The position numbers and the translations under genes are program-made. Shown here piece by piece: positions 50,101 through 63,380 of a DNA stretch of 64,000 nt. The notes beneath the pieces were generated by a model. The model saw only the letters and a list, made by a program, of their open reading frames with translations. It did not search any database and was not told the DNA's origin. How positions within the stretch are numbered: position 1 is the first letter of the stretch; every line of letters begins with the position of its first letter. The DNA is from Lichenostomus cassidix (Eukaryota; Chordata; Aves; Passeriformes; Meliphagidae), in the NCBI GenBank assembly GCA_008360975.2, contig CM039188.1, positions 30,717,944-30,781,943 on the forward strand. The letters are read 5' to 3'.

Positions 50101-53100
50101 TTGAAGGCATTAAGGTTTTACTCGGTTCTGCTTAAATCAGTGGGCTCAAGCATATAGTCTCCTGCAATTATATATTGCTCCATGCTTGATTTTATGGTTC
50201 TGCTACCATAAACTTTTGCTAGAGCTTTCTCAGGCATAAGGAAATCTGAAATGTACAGATCATTAGAGGAAGTATTGAACCATTTGCTTGTAGAATAGAC
50301 ATAGATTAACTGGGAATGGATCAGTGCACTTTTATCACGTGGCATCAATAGCAAGAGTGAACATTTCTTTGGGATAAAGAAAAAGAATAACTGTTTGTAG
50401 TTGCAAGGAGATGAGGGGCAGCTTGAGAGAGCATGGTGTGAGAGGTACAGCCTGCATCCTCAAAACAGAAGTGAATATTTGAAATATTTCACTTCAGAAG
50501 GGAGAAAGAAAGGCACTGAGCTGCACTTTCCCCCTTCACCTGCCCCGGTGCTGGTGACCTCTCTGTCACCAAGTCTCTGTGCCCAGGTTTGGTGCAGGGA
50601 GGGAGTTTGCCTCCCCTCCTTCCTCCACACTGCAGGGATCAATTCAGAGGGAGAGTCCTCAGCCCGTGTTTATTGAGCGGGTCAGACCAGGGGATTGTAG
50701 CAGCTCGTTCTGCCTTTCTAATCTAATAACCTGCTTTTATCCAGTTACCCTCTGGACTTTATTTTGAGCTACTATTCGATCAGAACACAAACAAATGATA
50801 GAAACCCTCAATGACAGCATGCCAGAGGAAACGCTACAGAACCAGAATTAATTGGAAATATATATTCCAAGAGTGAGATATGGACCTTTTTTCTAATAGA
50901 CTTAGACTTGGATATTATTACTGAAATACTGGCAAATTCACACATCAATGTAAATTGTCTTGCTGCATCTGTCAACAGCCACCTAAAGCAGTAATAAAGG
51001 CAGAATAGCTCCTCATAAATATCCAATATCCTAATTATCAGAGCTTGACTTAACCAATGGCAGGGTAATAAAAAATGAGATTTTTTGATCTTTTGCCATG
51101 ACAAATGCATACTTTATTCTTTGAAGAGTGACTGCAGTGTCACAACTTTTGTGGCAAATAGAGCATGAAGCATATTGTCAAAAATATGGTTAGGGAATAT
51201 GAAGCCACTAAATATTTTATCTTCCTGGCAATGTACTAGGAGAAAAGTATAAACCTTAAATCTATCAGGTTCCTCCTCCCACCTCCCAAACTGTTTTAAT
51301 AATATAGAAATTCGAGTTCCTAGAGAAAAGCAATGCATCCATTTTCCAGTGTACTTTGATATAGTGAGCACTATGAATTCTGTAGTATTTGCATTGGGGT
51401 TTAAAATGTCATCAGTGTATATCTCAGAGAATTGTTTAGCAGTCACACATTATGAAGGTCTATTTCTTCCCTCTTTACTGATCCGTCACAATGTGCTGGC
51501 TGGATGCAAACCTCTCCTGGCTGGGTGTCCAGGGCTGGTGAGGGATGGGGGGCCAGGAGAGGTCCCAGGGAGGGACAAGCAGTCACATCTGCTGTCAGAA
51601 AGTGACATCTTTCAGTCTCTGCACACTGTCACTGAGTGAGCCATTACACTTGGAAGAGAGATGGATGGAGGCACTCCAAGGGTAGTGGGATCCATCAATT
51701 TTTTTCCCTCCTGTGGCCACTGCTGTGGATGGGAACACATGGCTTGCTCAGTAAATTGGTGACAATCAGTATTCAAACACTGGATCTATACTGAGCACCT
51801 GGATAGATGCTGTAGTTCACATTTTAATTTGTTTAATTTATTAAAACAAAGCACCTTTTTACAGTGTAATCAGGATATCATCCCACACTGAGCCCTTGAC
51901 TGAATCCTGATGTTCACCTGAAGCTTGTGGAAAAGTGCTGATGAGAAAGTGTCAGGGTCATAAAGCAGTTTTCTTCTGTTAATTCCTAGGTAAAGGGAAA
52001 AGGGGATGTGTGTGCAGAGCTGTCATGTGAGGGCTCCAGCTAGAATCTCCAACTTTCTGCTCTCCTAGAGAATGGATTTTCTGTTACACCAGTGATGTGG
52101 CGACAAATTATTTCAGGGTGCTAAGCCAATTCCTCCTTTATAAGTAGGAATCTTTAGACATAAATGCTGCCTTTTCTCTCCTGGGTTTCCTTGGGACAGC
52201 CAAAAGGAAGTGTCCCAGCCTCAGCCCACCTGTGGCTGCAGTCACAGCCTGTGCCAGTGATGGGGAGGAGGGCTGGCCTTCCTCCTGGGGAGGACAGACA
52301 GGGCTCAACTGGTGTGTCACTCCAAATGTCCAAATCCTGTGCATCCAGCTATTTCTTGAGGAGACCTGGAAGCAGAAATACACCATATACAGATCTTACT
52401 GGTGAACTCTGATCTTCTGGTCTAGAAATCTAAGTGTTTGGCACAATGGTGATGGCATAAAATTACTTCATTCACTACACTCCACGTGGTTTGGAATAAA
52501 AAGGACTTCATAAATTATGTTTTGACAACAGTGCTTTTTGGGAGGCTTCCTTACAGGGACTGTTGCTTTTTTGATGACAAAAGCTTACAGATCAACGTGC
52601 ATGAAGTGGGACAACCCAATTTTTCAAAACTTAGGTAAAAAAAGCTTCCTTCTCCTAACACATCACTCATGGTCCGAGTGCATTCACCTCTCTATTTTAA
52701 AGCACAAGAATGCACAACAGGCAGGACAGCACTGAGAGTACATCCTTTAGAAAGGATAGTCTATCATCTTGTCTCTGGCTTTATACTCCCTGTTGAACAA
52801 ATCTGCCAACATGACACTGGATACTGATGAGCAATTTGTATGGTTATAAAAATATTGGCAGTGTTCCATTGTTTTGCTATTTAATTCTTAATTTACATTT
52901 TTAATGTGCTGTGTCCTCATTCATATTATAGGTTTTACTCTTCTGTGTACATCTATAATAGAATGATTTTTTTTCCTAAAAATTAATTATGAATACTAAA
53001 GAGCTGTTACAATTGCACTGTGTTTGAATTAAGGACTGTGCCTGTCTTTTAAGATATGCTTCCTTAGAGCAGAGTACATTTGCATGGGACAGGGGAAAAT

Positions 53101-53248
53101 GGAGTAGGTACAGAATAGGTGAATTTTCAAGTGTTCTGCCTGAGCTACAGATTGTCTTCTAGTACTCAAACTGGGAAAAAGTGTAATAAATGATGAGGAC
53201 TGAAGGCCTAACCTCTGAACGGCCTGTCTCAATGTATTTATCAGTTTT

Positions 53249-53273
53249 CCCTCCCTCCCTCCTCCTCCTCCCC
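53249..53273 (-). other. C-rich tract (minus-strand G-quadruplex candidate)
   Basis: Three CCC runs, three CC runs and a CCCC run within 25 bases on the plus strand. The complement has four G runs of at least three. The tract ends in CCCCAG and therefore also looks like a splice acceptor, but no coding exon follows. Confidence 0.6.
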
Positions 53274-56200
53274 AGTTTTTGATGAGGAGGATGATGTGGA
53301 TTTTTGCCAGCCCAAGGAAAAAAAAAGGGCTTAGCAACAGTACCTTCACTCTCTGTATCCAAGCAATGTTTTTAAATTGCTGTGTCCAGTAAAAACTTCT
53401 TTACTGGACTATGATTTGTGCTAGAACTGAACTGCTGGTAAATGGTTTGGTTTCCTCCTCCACAACAACTTGCCCACAGAAAGCATCCTAATATGTGTGT
53501 ATTTTCTGTGCTCTGTTCCCGCAACACATGGGCTATTCAGGGAGGCAGGGAACACCACATCTGCTGGTGGGAACAGGGGCTGAGCAGTGGGAGCTGGGAC
53601 CACCCTGTCCTGCCCTGTCCTGCACTGGGGAGCTGCAGAGGCATCACCTCCTGCCTGGGAAAGCAGAGCTGCAAACTGCAGGGAGATGTCTGCAGGCATT
53701 TCATTCCATTGAACAGGCTGTCATTCCCAGTGATTAATGGCTTATGGAATAGCAATACAGTGAAATCATTGACAGTAGGTTTAAAGTATAGTTTAAGGAC
53801 TCTGAACCCAGAGAAATAACAGCAATCAAGTTTATGTGGCACAGGCTTATAAACCTGCTGCTGTGAGGAGCTGGTGCAAAACACGGGAAGAGAAAATGAA
53901 TGTGTGTGCACAGAACACCCCAGTGCTGCTGTGCCAGTGCTATGCTTCCTGTGCCCTCAAAAGCAGTGGGAAGACTTATTTCCAGTGCTCTGCTCCAGCA
54001 GAAAGCTTTGCAGTTGCCATGAAAAGTGTGAACTTTCAGGAGTGCTCCCTTTCCCCCAGTGGGGACTCTGTGTGTCCCTGGGTGAGCACAGGCAGCAGCC
54101 CAAGAGGGTGCAGCAGGAGCAATTCTTGCTGTGTCATCACAGAGGGACTTGGAGAAATTCACCAAGAGTAGGAATTAGACTGGAAAAAAGTTTTTACATA
54201 CATGTGCAGACCCAGGCATTTTTATGGGGACTGATGAAATTGGGGTTGAGATAAAAGGGCTACAGGGAATGGGAACCAAGTTGTTCGTTGGAATTAAGAC
54301 TCTGCATCCTGGGCAACTTTGCTTGGATCACTGGAGATCTGTGATGCATATCTTGGACCCTACATGCTGTTTTTATGGATTTATATTCTTAGCTACTTGT
54401 TTAATGTTTTGTTTTCTTTCACAATGAATAGTGACAATGTTGCTAAAAATAGAAGGGTGTGTGGTTTATGTCCAGATTTGGACTTCTCTTTAATCTACCA
54501 GCTTTTTGAAGGCAATGGTGGGGAAAGAGCTGGGACATCCCCTAACTCATAAACAAGAGGAATTTGCCTCTTACTTGATGGCACTTTATTTTTATGGTTT
54601 TGTGCTAAACATCTGTTTATGAAAAGAAAAAAACCATTATCCAAGAGAAATTACACAAACCCCAGTGGAAGCCTGTCCTCTCCTACATGGTCCCATATAG
54701 CCACACTTTTTTTCAGAAACATTAATAGATTGTTTAGGAATTTTTGAACAGTGCCTGTTTCGGTGGTTTTCCTCTTGCAAGCTGTGCAAATGTGCAGTGG
54801 GAATTGTGAGTGGGAGAAGAGCTCTTGGCAGACCTGCTGCTTTTGGGGCATTCCCAGCTCTATTTGGGGAGGGATGGGGGGCATTTCCCCTCCTTGCCGG
54901 GGTGAGGGTTTGCCAAAGGAGGCGAGGATAAGGAAGCAGGGAAAGCTGAGCAGGCACAGCCGCTGGGAAGGGTGAGCCCAGGATGGCAATTGCCGGCAGA
55001 GCTCCCGGGAATGCGATGCTCCTCCCCAGGCAGCGCCTGGAAAGCATCCAGCGCTGAAGGGAGATGCAGTGGGAAGGGTTTATACCTGCTGCTTGTGCTT
55101 CCTGCAAGAAAACATATTGGAAACGCCACCCCCGGCTCCCTGGACAAACACACTTTAGCTTCCTCAGAGCTGCATAGGGTGTAATAAACTGTTACTGCAG
55201 GAAGTCTACCCAGTGCTTTAGTTTTAATTCAAAAGATGTCTTTAATCTTCCTGTTGCTTTGTGTAAGTTGTAAATTACACAGCCCTGCAGAAAATTATAT
55301 GTAAAGTAGGATTATGATTCTCATTTTTATTTTGAAGCTGGCTCTGCATGGTAAAAACCGATTCTCATGGTCACTTAATTTTTCATTTACTCTCTGATTT
55401 GCATTTCGTGTATTAAATTCCTTAAAATCTGGGCAGATTATTGCAATGTGGATATTCCAAATTTATTTATAAGCAAACTAGCTAAACAGATGCTGTAGAC
55501 ATGAACTCTAAATGACCATGACTGTTGGGCTGGCATGCCAGAGGCTGTTCCTGTGCCTGTGCTGTGCAGAACAAGAGCTGCTGCGGGGCACAGGGTGCTC
55601 AGTGCTACAGAGACCACAGAAAGTGGCACCCCCACATCCCCTGGAGAGCTGGGCAGGGTTCAGGGAAGGTTAGGAGTCAGAATTTGAAGCAGCACTGCAG
55701 ACTTCTGTGGGCAAGCAATACTGTGAGTGAAGAGGGCACAGCAACACAGATGTTCTGAGATGGAGAATCTCAGAAACTTGAAATTGGCTGTAATGCCTGG
55801 TGGTGGTGGCACTGCTGGGACAGGGCAGTGGCTTGATAATGTTTGAACTTTATTTGAGTCCTAACTGAGCCCTGAATTCCTCTGCATCCTCAGTGTTTGC
55901 TGCTTTGGAGTTTGCAGTGGCTCTGGTGGGGGAAGGAGGATGAGATGAGTGAGCTGAGGGGCAGAGGATTTTCCTAAGTGGTGAACTTGAGGTGGGAGTG
56001 GGAGCAGAACACCAAAAATAGGGGAAGGAAAACAAAAAATCCTGAGAGGACATCATCCCTGATGCTCCAGGATCCCTGCAGGCAGCTGTGGGTGGCTTGG
56101 GTGGCAGAGATGCTGCACTGGCCAGCAGACACATCCCTCTGGAAAGTTCAGCCTCTCCCTGCTCTTGCTTTCCAGCTAGCATTGGAGTAACAGCACTAAC

Positions 56201-56830
56201 TGGGCTTTTTATTTAAAATGACAGTAAAAACTGTCACCTCCAGGTACTGTGCAGTGCCAGTCAGTTGCCAGCTCTGTTGGACTGCAGACTGGGTGCTGTG
56301 GTGCTGTGAGGGGAAGGAGGGGAAATAGGAATAGGAAGGTCTCAGGAGGACACAGGGATAACTCTCAGCAGCAGAGCCAGAGGGTCCCAAACCGCTCATG
56401 AGAAATCTGGCAGAGACCATTCCTGAGGTGGGGATGGATCAGGGTGGTTCTGCCTCAGGTGGCAGAGGGAGAGATGACTTTTACATCTGTATCCCAGGAA
56501 TATGCAGTGGTACGAATGGCAGCGAGGAAAGGAGGAGATACAAGGAGGCTCATTAGGACAGCAGAGGAAGTGGGGGAGATGAAAAGGAAATAACTAATTG
56601 CAAGAAGAGGAGAAAATTCAGCATAGCACAAAGAGCACTAGCTCAAGTAATGTGAAGACCTTCAAGTGCTTTCTGAGATTTTAATCTTAAAGTAATATAA
56701 AGTAGTGCACTATTTCACTGCTAATGTTGAGTGCACCTTGAATGTTTCCTGACTGTAAGGGATTTCTTTTTTCGCCCCCTCATAGATTTTGTGTTGAGTC
56801 TTGTATTGTATTTGAAGGTTTTGTATTTAG

Positions 56831-56914
56831 TCTTTCCCTACTTTCCTCTCCCTTTTTTTCTTCCTTCCTCAACCCTCCTGCTCTCTCTCTCTCATCTCTC
56901 AGTCTCTTTTTCTA
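56831..56914. repeat. Pyrimidine-rich low-complexity tract with (CT)n
   Basis: About 84 bases mostly of C and T, including a perfect (CT)6-like run at 56880-56892. Confidence 0.8.
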
Positions 56915-58675
56915 ATTTAAGCTAAATTGGTTCAGCTGTTTTTGATTTATGCAAGCATGGGGAAAATATGTTTTTCCCATAACTTCAGAATAAAATATGT
57001 GCACACTCATAAGTCTAAGCTGGCTGGAACTAGCAGTGTCAAATTAGCTTGTTTATAGCCCTCACTGGGGACTTTCAAGTTTTTGGAGAAAATTGATTCC
57101 AAGTTTTTGAGTTCTGTATGCTCTGGAAGTCAGCGTTTCCATGTACACACATTAGGAGGGGTTTGTTTGATTTTTTCCTCCTTCCCCCGAAGCTTTTAAC
57201 CTGAATCAGCTTTGAGCCTTTAAGCATGCATTGCTGGGAGACTCTTACATTCTGCTGAAGTGCTAAAGCACTTTGGTCACACATGGGTGCAGAGACTAGC
57301 ACGCTTTTCTCCCTTCTAAATAAACGTGTGCAACAACCAAAATGCAGTGGGGGAATCTTGAATAATGCAAGCCTCGTGTTTCTAATGCATTGTTAACCAT
57401 GGGAAATGGTGAGTTTTCAGAATGACTGGACTTGTTTCAGAGACTTCCACCCCAGTGTTTCCAGCAGCTGCTAAATGTCGATTCGCTCTGTAGCACACAG
57501 CATCAAACAGGTGCACAGTAACCTGTCAGTGCTTTAAACGCAGCCAAGCGTGCCACCCTGTTGTTCCTGCGTGCTTTTGGGGAAGCCCTGTGGGTACCAG
57601 CCTCCTGCCTGTCCCTGGGGCTGAATTTGTCACTGCAGGGCCAGCCCTGGCCTCAGCTGCCTGGCCACAGCTCAGACCCTATTGCTCTGCTCTGGCACTT
57701 GGGCTCGCTGCTGGTGCAGATCCTGCTTTACACAAGAATTGGCTGATGTTAACTCTGGGAGGGCTAAAAATAACAAGCAAATTAACCTGACCACAAATCC
57801 CCTGCACAGCTTTTTAGCAGCTCCTGGCCTCCTTGCTCAAAAAGAGCTGTGCTGGGTGAAGACCCTGTTCCTCCCACCGCTGTGCTGCCAGCAAACAAAT
57901 GCTGCTGCCCTCCCAGCCAGCTCTGCCTCTTCCAGAGTGATGCTTGTGGGACCACAACCTTCTGAATGTTTGCATTTCCTTATTTATGTCTGCACACATT
58001 ACTTCCTCCCTCCTCTGCTCAAGCTGATCCCTGCCTGTCTTCAAGAGCAAGCAGGTGGTGGTACAAAATTTAATAGGGACCCCTGTTGACACAAAACTGT
58101 TCAGAGCTGTTCTCACTGCAGAGGCAGCAAGCAGAGGAGTTGAAGGCTCTCTCTCTCTTCCTCACCTCACTACTCTGCTCCAGCCATTGAGTGGAAGCCC
58201 TGATGAAGCCCCTGCCCCTTTCCTCCCCACAGTCACCCAGGACAGATGAGGCAAGAGGGGAGGATCATTGCTGGCAGAGGAAAGGAAATGTCAGGCTTGA
58301 GATAACTGCTGAAAACCCCTGTGAGGGCAAAATCCCTAGGGAGGATGGGGTTCAGGATTTGAGGGCACAGAGGGCATGCAGTGGGTGCTGGACAGCACAG
58401 CATGTCCCTGTCCATGCACACTTCAGAGCCTGATCCCAATCCCTGAGGAAACACCTTTATGCTGCAGCCTTTCACTGAAGTGAGGGCATTTCTGTGCCCA
58501 GGAAAGGGATCCAATTTTGTACTGAGTTAATGTGCTGCATCTCTAATGTAAAATCTGAGAGCTGAACTGTGGCTTGGAGAGATGTTTCTTGAAGTCGTGC
58601 TGGGTGTGTTTGATGCTTTCACATAACAGCAGTTTTTGGTAACATGTCAACATCCCCTGCTTCTGTGCAAAGTGA

Positions 58676-58902
58676 CCAAGGGCAGGTTTAGATTAGACAT
58701 GGGGGAGAAGTTCTTCTCTGTGAGGGTGGTGAGGCACTGGCACAAGTTCCCAGAGAAGCTGTGGATGCCATCCCTGGCTTCAAGGACAGGTTGGATGAAA
58801 CTAGGAGCAACCTGGTCTAGAAAAAGGTGCCCTGACAGGGGACTTGGAACAAGATGATCTTTAAGGTCCTTTCCAACCCAAACCATCCTGTGATTCTATG
58901 AA
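58676..58902 (+). mobile_element. CR1 LINE, 5'-truncated 3' end
   Basis: About 227 bases match the 3' end of an avian CR1 retroposon in sense orientation. The stretch begins with the 'tttagattagac' motif and continues through 'gagggtggtgaggcactgg', 'gagaagctgtggatgcc' and 'caacctggtctag'. It ends with 'aaggtcctttccaaccca' and the characteristic terminal octamer-type repeat 'tgtgattctatga' at 58891-58902. CR1 copies are typically truncated at the 5' end like this one. Translation of the body (FFSVRVVRHWHKFPEKLW) still resembles the C-terminal end of the CR1 ORF2 protein, but the element is far too short to be active. Confidence 0.93.
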
Positions 58903-61342
58903 ATGCATCCAAAATCACTCTCTATCATCGTTAACATTTATCATTGCTAATGAAATTACTTACTTAATCATTTTAACCTTGCTGCTACCCTGGATAAAAG
59001 ACCTGCGATGTATCTGAAAGGAATAACTACACATTTGATACAGTTGAAAAGATAGCACTAATTTATTTTAGTCTGATTTATGATTAGTGCTGCACTGCAT
59101 GAAGCACTCTGTGCTGCTCTGTACATCATTTAGGGCCCATAGGATAAATAATTGCTGGGCTCACCATCCCAGAATCTGCGTGTCGGGCACTGTGAGTGGT
59201 GTGATTTCAGTTTCCAAAAAATATGGGTGTGCTCCCACCATGGGGAGAAAGTCTGAGAGGGTTGCAGCAGGGTGGGGAGAAGAGACCAAGGGGTTTCTGG
59301 AGTGCCAGGTATCAGCTCCACTGGAATGACAGAAAAGGCTCAATCAGGATTTCACACTCTTATTTTCTTTTAAGAGAAGTCACCTCCAAAATCTTTCCCC
59401 TTTGGCCACCAGAATGCCTGCTCAGAGCCCAGATTTCCCCCCTAAAGATGCTCAGGATTAAAAACTGCCTTTTTAACTGTGCTGGGCAGTGGTGATGGTG
59501 AAATGAGATACGCTGCATTATTTTTGGTTCTTAATTTCAATTTAGGATGGCTTTTTCAGCTATACCTTAATCACGTAGCACGTCTCCAATCTACAGAGAG
59601 GACTGGTTCATTAGGATAATTAGCAGCCATTAGGAGTATAGGATAATATCACTATAAAGCTGCGCAGATGTTCTGTATTCTTCAGGTCTCTGTCAAAGGA
59701 GGAAATTTAACATATGTCAAGTCCTCTCAGTGATGAGTACTTTATTCTTATAGCATATAGGAAGCTGGGAGGGCTTCATCAAGCTAAACTCAGAATATTT
59801 TTTCCTTCCATGTTTTCTAGCAAAAAAGTTTCTTTTCCAAAAATTCAGTGATTTTTCTCTCGCTCCATTAACTGTCCCAGTATTTGGACTCAGAATATAA
59901 AACCATGAGTTCTCGCCGGTTGTTATTTCTCACTGAATTCCAACTTGCCTTTTTGTCTCACATTTATTCAGGCTGTGGTCATCAATTCTGCATTACACAA
60001 ACCTGTCTAACCTGTCATATTTTACTCCAATAAGTGGAAAGGATGGCTCTGTGCAACTGCTCCCATGTGTGATAGCTGTGACACTGGGACTGACCTTGTG
60101 CACACACACCTCCAGCCTGGGACAGCTGTCCCCACCACGTGGGCACATTTTGAATGAGACTTATACCTGGGTGACCCCTGATAGTTCTGGATACATCTAG
60201 GTCCTGGTGATTTTATTCAACACCTTCAATGCATTTTTTTGGTTTTTTTAAAAAAAATTCATTTTTTAGGAGAGGTATGGCTGCTTTGTCATGTCACAGT
60301 ACATTGTTTTAGGTTACACTGTGTAGATTTTGCCTCCTTCTCTCAAAGGTGTGTTATGAGGTTGTTGTCAGTTTAGACAGCATCTCTGAAATGGATTTCC
60401 AGATGATTTGAATGGATACCAAAAGGCATTTTAAGTCTTAATGTTAGATTTAATTCATATCTTTCACTCACTCTCTCCCTGGCTTGAAAGATGCTTTCAA
60501 AATGCAGAGCTCTGGTCCTATATCTGTATGATTGGCACAAAGATTTAATAATCTCTTTTGTCTTTATGGCAGTTCCATTTGTAGCAATTTAAGCATCAGT
60601 CTCCAGTGAGCCTGAGTAAAAAACTTTATTTAATATGAGCCAGCTAAATATAATTTCCCATTTCTTTGATCTCCACTATTTTAATTTGCTTCTTATCAGG
60701 TACCTGTAGGGCTAATAGATACGGTTGATGGTGTGCTGCTTACAGACAGATCTCATTTGAGCTACATGGATTATTGTTGGTGAGATATTGCAATATTCCT
60801 CTCATTATGGCTGTGGTGGTATAGGTTAGAGATGCTGTTGCTAACAAACACCCTGCAGCTGTTGTGGGTTAGGGTTTTGCTTCTGAATGTCATTCCAGAA
60901 ACTTCTGTAAAATGTAAGGAGAGGATTTGATGAACAACATGTGGAGCCGGTCCCTATTGCTAGGTACCTCATCACCATGATGAGGAAGGTGAGAACATTT
61001 TGCCTTTTGCCCTGCAGAAGCAGCTGGGATTGCTGGGTCAGGATCAGCCCTCCCAGGCTGCCCTCTGCCCAGCCCAAGGTGTTGCTGTGCCTCTCTGCAG
61101 GGCAGAGCTGCCCCAGGGTTATCCCTGGATATTTGTGGTGCTTAGTCTGAGCTGTGAATTGCAGACAGAGCATCCCTTCTTGAGCAGCAGAAATGAGATA
61201 GGAACTGAGTGTGACCATCAGGTATCCTAGCTGCCTGCACTCACCTGCCTGTCTGCTCAGCCAGGGTCACCTTTTGCAAACTGCATCCTGAAACGCCTTT
61301 ATTGGAGGCAGCTGGAGAAGAAGGGAGTATCGAAGCCCCCAG

Positions 61343-61362
61343 CTTTTCTTTTCTTTTCTTTT
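61343..61362. repeat. (CTTTT)4 microsatellite
   Basis: Four perfect CTTTT units, 20 bases. Confidence 0.93.
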
Positions 61363-62489
61363 GCTGCATCACTTGTTACTAAGAGCAGCAAGAGGCAAGT
61401 AGTGCTGCAAAATCCAGAGAGGAAAGCACCTCAGGAGCAACTGTGAAGAGCAGGGTGGAAGAGGCAGGCTGTCTGGATGTTTTGTGCTATTGTCAGCACC
61501 CACTGGAGATTTAACCTGCTGCCTGCATCTCCCTTTGAAGATGAGTGTTGAGAACTGGTGAGGGGAGCTCAGTGCCTGTGTCCTCCTCACCCATGCAAAC
61601 CACCTGAGCGTGTGTTTGTAGAAAAAAGCAGCCCTTCTTTCATGCTGTGGATTTTGGTGCTTTTGCTCTGTAGTCTGATAAGGACCTCGGTGCTTGTGAA
61701 GTAGAGATCAGGTGTGCACATGCACAAGTACATTATACTAATTAGAGCCAATTTGAAAACCAAACTCTTCTGCACTATTTAAAACACAATAAACAGCTTT
61801 GCTCCCTACGTGTTAATCATCTCCTGCTGTTCAGCCTCTGAAGCTAAACCCCTCTATTCACTTCAAAACACTCTCAGTAACCAAGTGTGACATTGCAAAA
61901 AGGATTTTGAGGACTTCAGTCTGGGAAATAGCAGATGTGTTTAGGAGAATGAAATCACCAAGGTCTTTGGAACTACAAAGAAACTCCAGGCAAGAGGAGA
62001 AGAAATAAAAAAAACCCAACCCTAGTCAACACTAGTGGACATGCTCTAAAATTAGCAGGAGGGGAGGGAGAGGAGGTCTGTGCATGCTCAGCCATGTGCC
62101 TGTGTCCTTGGGGAGGAAGCTGGGGAGGGAATGGCTGTTGCTTTTCCTCCCAGTCCCAAGGTGAGAGCAGGCACATCATGCTCTGGGTCACTCAGGTGAA
62201 AGCTGTGCACTCCCAAGACATTCTGTCACTGCCAGGCAGTGAGTTCTTTGCTGTACAGATGTTCCTGTCCCTGCAGCTGGGGCTGTGGGGAGCTTGGACC
62301 CTCCAAGGGGTGAGGCTTGCAGGTGGTTTCCCGAGGCAGAGGGAGCCATGGACTCTCTCCCAGGCTGGCTCCAGCTCTCTGAGCCACTCTGGAGATCAGA
62401 TTCTGCCACGCCATCAGCGCTGTGAGATGGAGTGTGTTATTAAGCTGAGCCTAGACATAAAGAAAGGGTTGAGAAATTGCTACAATCGC

Positions 62490-62760
62490 TGACCCATGCA
62501 TTTATTATAACTGAGTCCATTAGCCTTAATTTTATAATTTCTAAATTAGCTTTTCAGATTTACAAATGGCCTTAATTGCTTCGTGGAGGGAGTTGGGCTT
62601 TAACAAAGCTAAATGACTAAAAACTGTATCAGTTGCATCGGAATCAGTGGGTTTGTTCGTAATATAATGCCACCAATTTAGATCAAGCAAATTGTTTAGA
62701 AAATGCATTGTTGAAGCATCAAAGTTACTTAAAGCCATTCTAACTAGTAAGAAGAACCCC
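62490..62760. promoter_or_regulatory. Candidate conserved non-coding block (AT-rich, homeodomain-type cores)
   Basis: AT-rich, repeat-free stretch with several TTAAT or TAATT homeodomain cores (for example 'ccttaattttataatttct' and 'ggccttaattgctt') and no simple-sequence bias. Ultraconserved vertebrate enhancers near or inside long introns often look like this. This is an impression from composition only. Confidence 0.25.
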
Positions 62761-63351
62761 CAAACCTCAACTGGAAGTTTTCCCAAGCAGATTCCTTCCT
62801 ATGCTGAAGCCTCTGTGCAGCTTAAGCACCAATTTTAAGCACAATTTTAGTGCTCACAAAATGTGTTAGCATGGAAACCTCATATTATCTCTCCTGACTA
62901 ATGCTGGCCTCTCTATATAAAAGTTCTCACCCAGAATTTGGGGTCACTCTCTGGATTTTTCATGCCAATCTGTGAAGAAAGTTCAATATGGATATTCCAA
63001 TCGTCAATGTAGCTTTTTTCTGGACCTGATTGAAGGATGTCCCAGTTTCTATTCCCACATCCTGGTGGGTGAGGGATGTCTAGATGGGAGATGTTTAATC
63101 TAGAGATGCATATCAGAGCTTTTGGAAAACATGTTCTTAGGGGACAGTGCTGGACAGTAACCAAACCACTAATGTTTATTTATTTGTAGCAAATCTGGTG
63201 CCTAGAAGAAGGTTCCTTCAGTCCATTAAGAGAGGTGAAGTGGTTTCAGAGGGCTGATGGGCTCTGCCATGTGGAGACACCTGTAAGGAACCAGACAATG
63301 AAACCTCAGTTGCCTTTCAACTTTTCTTTTTTTAAAAATGCATAGAAATGT

Positions 63352-63380
63352 AAAAAAAAAAAAACAAACCAAAAAAAAAC
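63352..63380. repeat. A-rich tract
   Basis: Runs of A broken by CAAACC, 29 bases. Confidence 0.85.

Noticed and set aside
53836..54171. 111-codon frame with 11 cysteines, considered as a LU-domain (LYPD1-like) exon because LYPD1 neighbours GPR39
   Set aside because: Cysteine spacing does not follow the LU pattern, there is no signal peptide or terminal CCxxxxCN motif, and the orientation relative to GPR39 is opposite to that expected for LYPD1.
54637..55153. Overlapping minus-strand frames up to 156 codons
   Set aside because: Pro/Leu/Ser-rich shadows in a GC-rich patch with open frames on both strands. No domain.
58191..58514. Frames upstream of the plus-strand CR1, considered as more CR1 coding sequence
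   Set aside because: CR1 similarity begins only at about 58676. The upstream translation does not resemble reverse transcriptase.
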